Virus record (IMG/VR): IMGVR_UViG_3300031830_000098
Location: 1-22,905 of that record
Reading direction: 5' to 3' (one strand)
DNA length: 22,905 bases
Source: a virus
This document shows positions 21,167-22,905 of this stretch, one piece after another. The position numbers and the translations under genes are program-made. Under the pieces are notes generated by a model. It did no database searches and had not been told where the DNA came from. It worked only from the letters and a program-made list of their open reading frames with translations. Every line of letters starts with the position of its first letter. The stretch's first letter is position 1.

Positions 21167-22905
21167 GCGCCGTCTGGATCGTTGAGCCAAACGAGACCAC
21201 GAACGACGCCGGCTGCATCTGGGAGTTTCTGGCCGGATCCAGCCCGCCGTACGCGTACTGCCCGGACAGCGTGGAGATGGCCAGGATGCGCCTCGAAGAT
21301 AACTATGCCAGCGCCGACGTGCTGATCCGGATGCTGCGAGACCCGTATGACCCGGACCAGATGCGCTGGATGCTGCAGCTGGTTTATGTGGAGCTGCGGA
21401 TCGGAAACGAAATCGCAGCCCCCCTCGAGGAGCCGGTGCTGCTTGCGGACGGGGCGAGTCCGCAGGCCGTGACGGTGCCTGTGACGGTGGAGATGCGCCT
21501 GGAATACCCAACGCGCCTGGCCGCCCGGCTCGAGGAGCTGGACCGCACCGGCTGGGGGCGGACATGGAACCGGCAGGACGAGGTGCGGGACCTGCGGCGA
21601 TACGATGCCGCCATACTGGAGCGCCTGAGCTGGTGGCCGGGCGGGCGCGTGCGGGTGCGCGTGTGGGGACAGGACTATACGCTTGAGCCCTCGACCGAAC
21701 CGGCAAAGCTGCCACGCGGGAGGGTGAGCGTAATCGGCTACTTCCGCGGAGCCGGCTATGCTCCGGCGCCGGGGAGGATAGTGCCCTACTTCGGGGGCAC
21801 CGGGATCGTGACATGCCGGGATATCCGCAGCGCCGGGGCATCCCCATCCTTCGAGCCGTGGGACCTGACGATCCGCGACCATATCACCTGGCCGCACGAC
21901 CTGGGAGAGGTGGACATCGTGCGGCTGACCGCCGCTGACGACCGGCTGACCGGGAGAATGTACAACGTCGGGCTGGAGACCGACCTGAGGATAAGCGCGA
22001 ACTTCAGCCCGGCAAGGACCGTGACGGCGGAGGCGGACCTGCGGGACGGCGCGGGCGAGGTGCTGGACGTCCAACTGCAGCTGCAGCCGACCGGCCTGCC
22101 TCCAAACGCCCCGCCGCAGTACGCTCACCCGGACTTTGATACCGCCTTCACCGGGCCAGGGAGCAGGACGTGGGTCTACCGGGACTACCGGATCCGCGGC
22201 GGCTACGAGACCTTCTTCGGCGGACCTTGGCACTACCACGTCGAGGAGGTGATCCGCTACGACGGGGAGCCGATCTTCGCCTGGACGCTCGACCCGGAGC
22301 AGCTGGAGCAGGCGGGCCTGGACCCGAACGCCTGGCGCTGCCCGATTCTGTTGCCGCTTGAGGGCGCGGGCTGGGAGTGGGGATACCTCTACCTGATTCC
22401 GCAGTTTGTCGCGGATCCGTGCAACAGTCTGCAGCCCTGGAGCTCGAACGGGACGCTTGCGCTCGCGGGAGGAGGCATCCGGTGCAGCGGGCCCGCAGGG
22501 CGCTGGATGGAGCGCTCATGGACGGCGCAACAGGCCTGCTGGGGCAGCTGCCGATTCCTGCGTATTTCGGCCGCCACGGCGGGGCCGGGGCGGACCGGGA
22601 CGCTCACCATCGGGCAGAAAACCTGGGAGTTTGAAAGTGACGGCGCCGAGACTGAGCTGCGCTTTGACCTTCTGGCTCCGAGCAACCGGCAGGGGGTGGA
22701 TACGACCGAGACTCTGAACGAGCCGGCCTACGGCTGGGGCTGGGGCGTCGAGAGCCCCGTGACGCTGCGCCTCACATTCGATTCCGCGGACGACTGGATA
22801 ATCAAGAGCATCCGCTTCGTCCGCGAGAGCCGCCGGCATCTGCTTATCCAGAACGAGATGCTCGCCGACCTGCCGGCCTTCCGGGACCGGGAGAGCCAGG
22901 ATGAG
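21163..22905 (+). CDS. Large tail-tip or receptor-binding protein, partial at right edge
   Basis: From ATG 21163 the frame stays open to the end of the window (581 codons), so the C-terminus is missing. It is beta-rich with many Trp and Tyr residues (WVYRDYRIRGGYETFFGGPW), and looks extracellular and virion-like. The first 150 residues hold strands such as MLQLVYVELRIGNEI and VPVTVEMRLEYPT. A later part has alternating short strands and Gly-rich turns, as in receptor-binding or baseplate domains. No enzyme motif is recognised in the visible part. The gene order places it at the tail tip or fibre. Confidence 0.65.
   Translation, partial: MSAVWIVEPNETTNDAGCIWEFLAGSSPPYAYCPDSVEMARMRLEDNYASADVLIRMLRDPYDPDQMRWMLQLVYVELRIGNEIAAPLEEPVLLADGASPQAVTVPVTVEMRLEYPTRLAARLEELDRTGWGRTWNRQDEVRDLRRYDAAILERLSWWPGGRVRVRVWGQDYTLEPSTEPAKLPRGRVSVIGYFRGAGYAPAPGRIVPYFGGTGIVTCRDIRSAGASPSFEPWDLTIRDHITWPHDLGEVDIVRLTAADDRLTGRMYNVGLETDLRISANFSPARTVTAEADLRDGAGEVLDVQLQLQPTGLPPNAPPQYAHPDFDTAFTGPGSRTWVYRDYRIRGGYETFFGGPWHYHVEEVIRYDGEPIFAWTLDPEQLEQAGLDPNAWRCPILLPLEGAGWEWGYLYLIPQFVADPCNSLQPWSSNGTLALAGGGIRCSGPAGRWMERSWTAQQACWGSCRFLRISAATAGPGRTGTLTIGQKTWEFESDGAETELRFDLLAPSNRQGVDTTETLNEPAYGWGWGVESPVTLRLTFDSADDWIIKSIRFVRESRRHLLIQNEMLADLPAFRDRESQDE

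Overview
This window is a stretch of a temperate, tailed double-stranded DNA phage or prophage with very high G+C. The content points to a long-tailed (siphovirus-like) virion: HK97-fold capsid, terminase, portal, head-tail connectors, tail tube, tail-assembly chaperone, tape measure and tail-tip proteins. No contractile sheath gene is visible. The host is bacterial, because strong Shine-Dalgarno sites (GGAGG) and GTG/TTG starts are used. The host lineage cannot be fixed from the sequence alone. Almost every gene runs rightward in tightly overlapping ATGA/GTGA operons.

Layout. (1) 1-283: an attachment-site-like segment carrying the 3' half of a tRNA-Leu(UAA) on the minus strand, next to a possible leftward promoter with two direct repeats. 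(2) 284-6717: replication and early accessory module. It holds a VRR-NUC nuclease, a 1000-residue primase-helicase whose 3' coding part contains iterons and an AT-rich tract that look like a replication origin, a phage-encoded beta sliding clamp, an SSB lacking the usual acidic tip, two small zinc-ribbon proteins, a protein that looks like sigma region 2 joined to a ribbon-helix-helix domain, and a small unknown protein. (3) 6718-6880: module boundary with a weak promoter candidate, a strong intrinsic terminator and one solitary CRISPR-repeat-like element of 35 bp ending in ATTGAAAC. The element lies where the ribosome binding site of the small terminase should be. (4) 6881-14835: packaging and head genes: TerS, TerL, portal, a protease-scaffold-major capsid fusion with an internal ribosome binding site, probable capsid decoration, a Mu F-like head morphogenesis protein and a connector. 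(5) 14832-22905: neck and tail genes, interrupted by one minus-strand membrane/zinc-ribbon gene (a moron) that has its own extended -10 promoter. The last gene runs off the right edge.

How it fits together. The phage appears to start its own replication (origin, primase-helicase, SSB, clamp). No DNA polymerase is visible, so it probably attracts the host replicase through its clamp. Integrase, repressor, lysis genes and the rest of the tail are not in the window. The most unusual element is the solitary CRISPR-like repeat. Single repeats of this kind in phages are known to act as RNA-based anti-CRISPRs or as mini-arrays, and here it is built into the leader of the late operon. The second is the capsid polyprotein, whose internal start would give two products from one gene.
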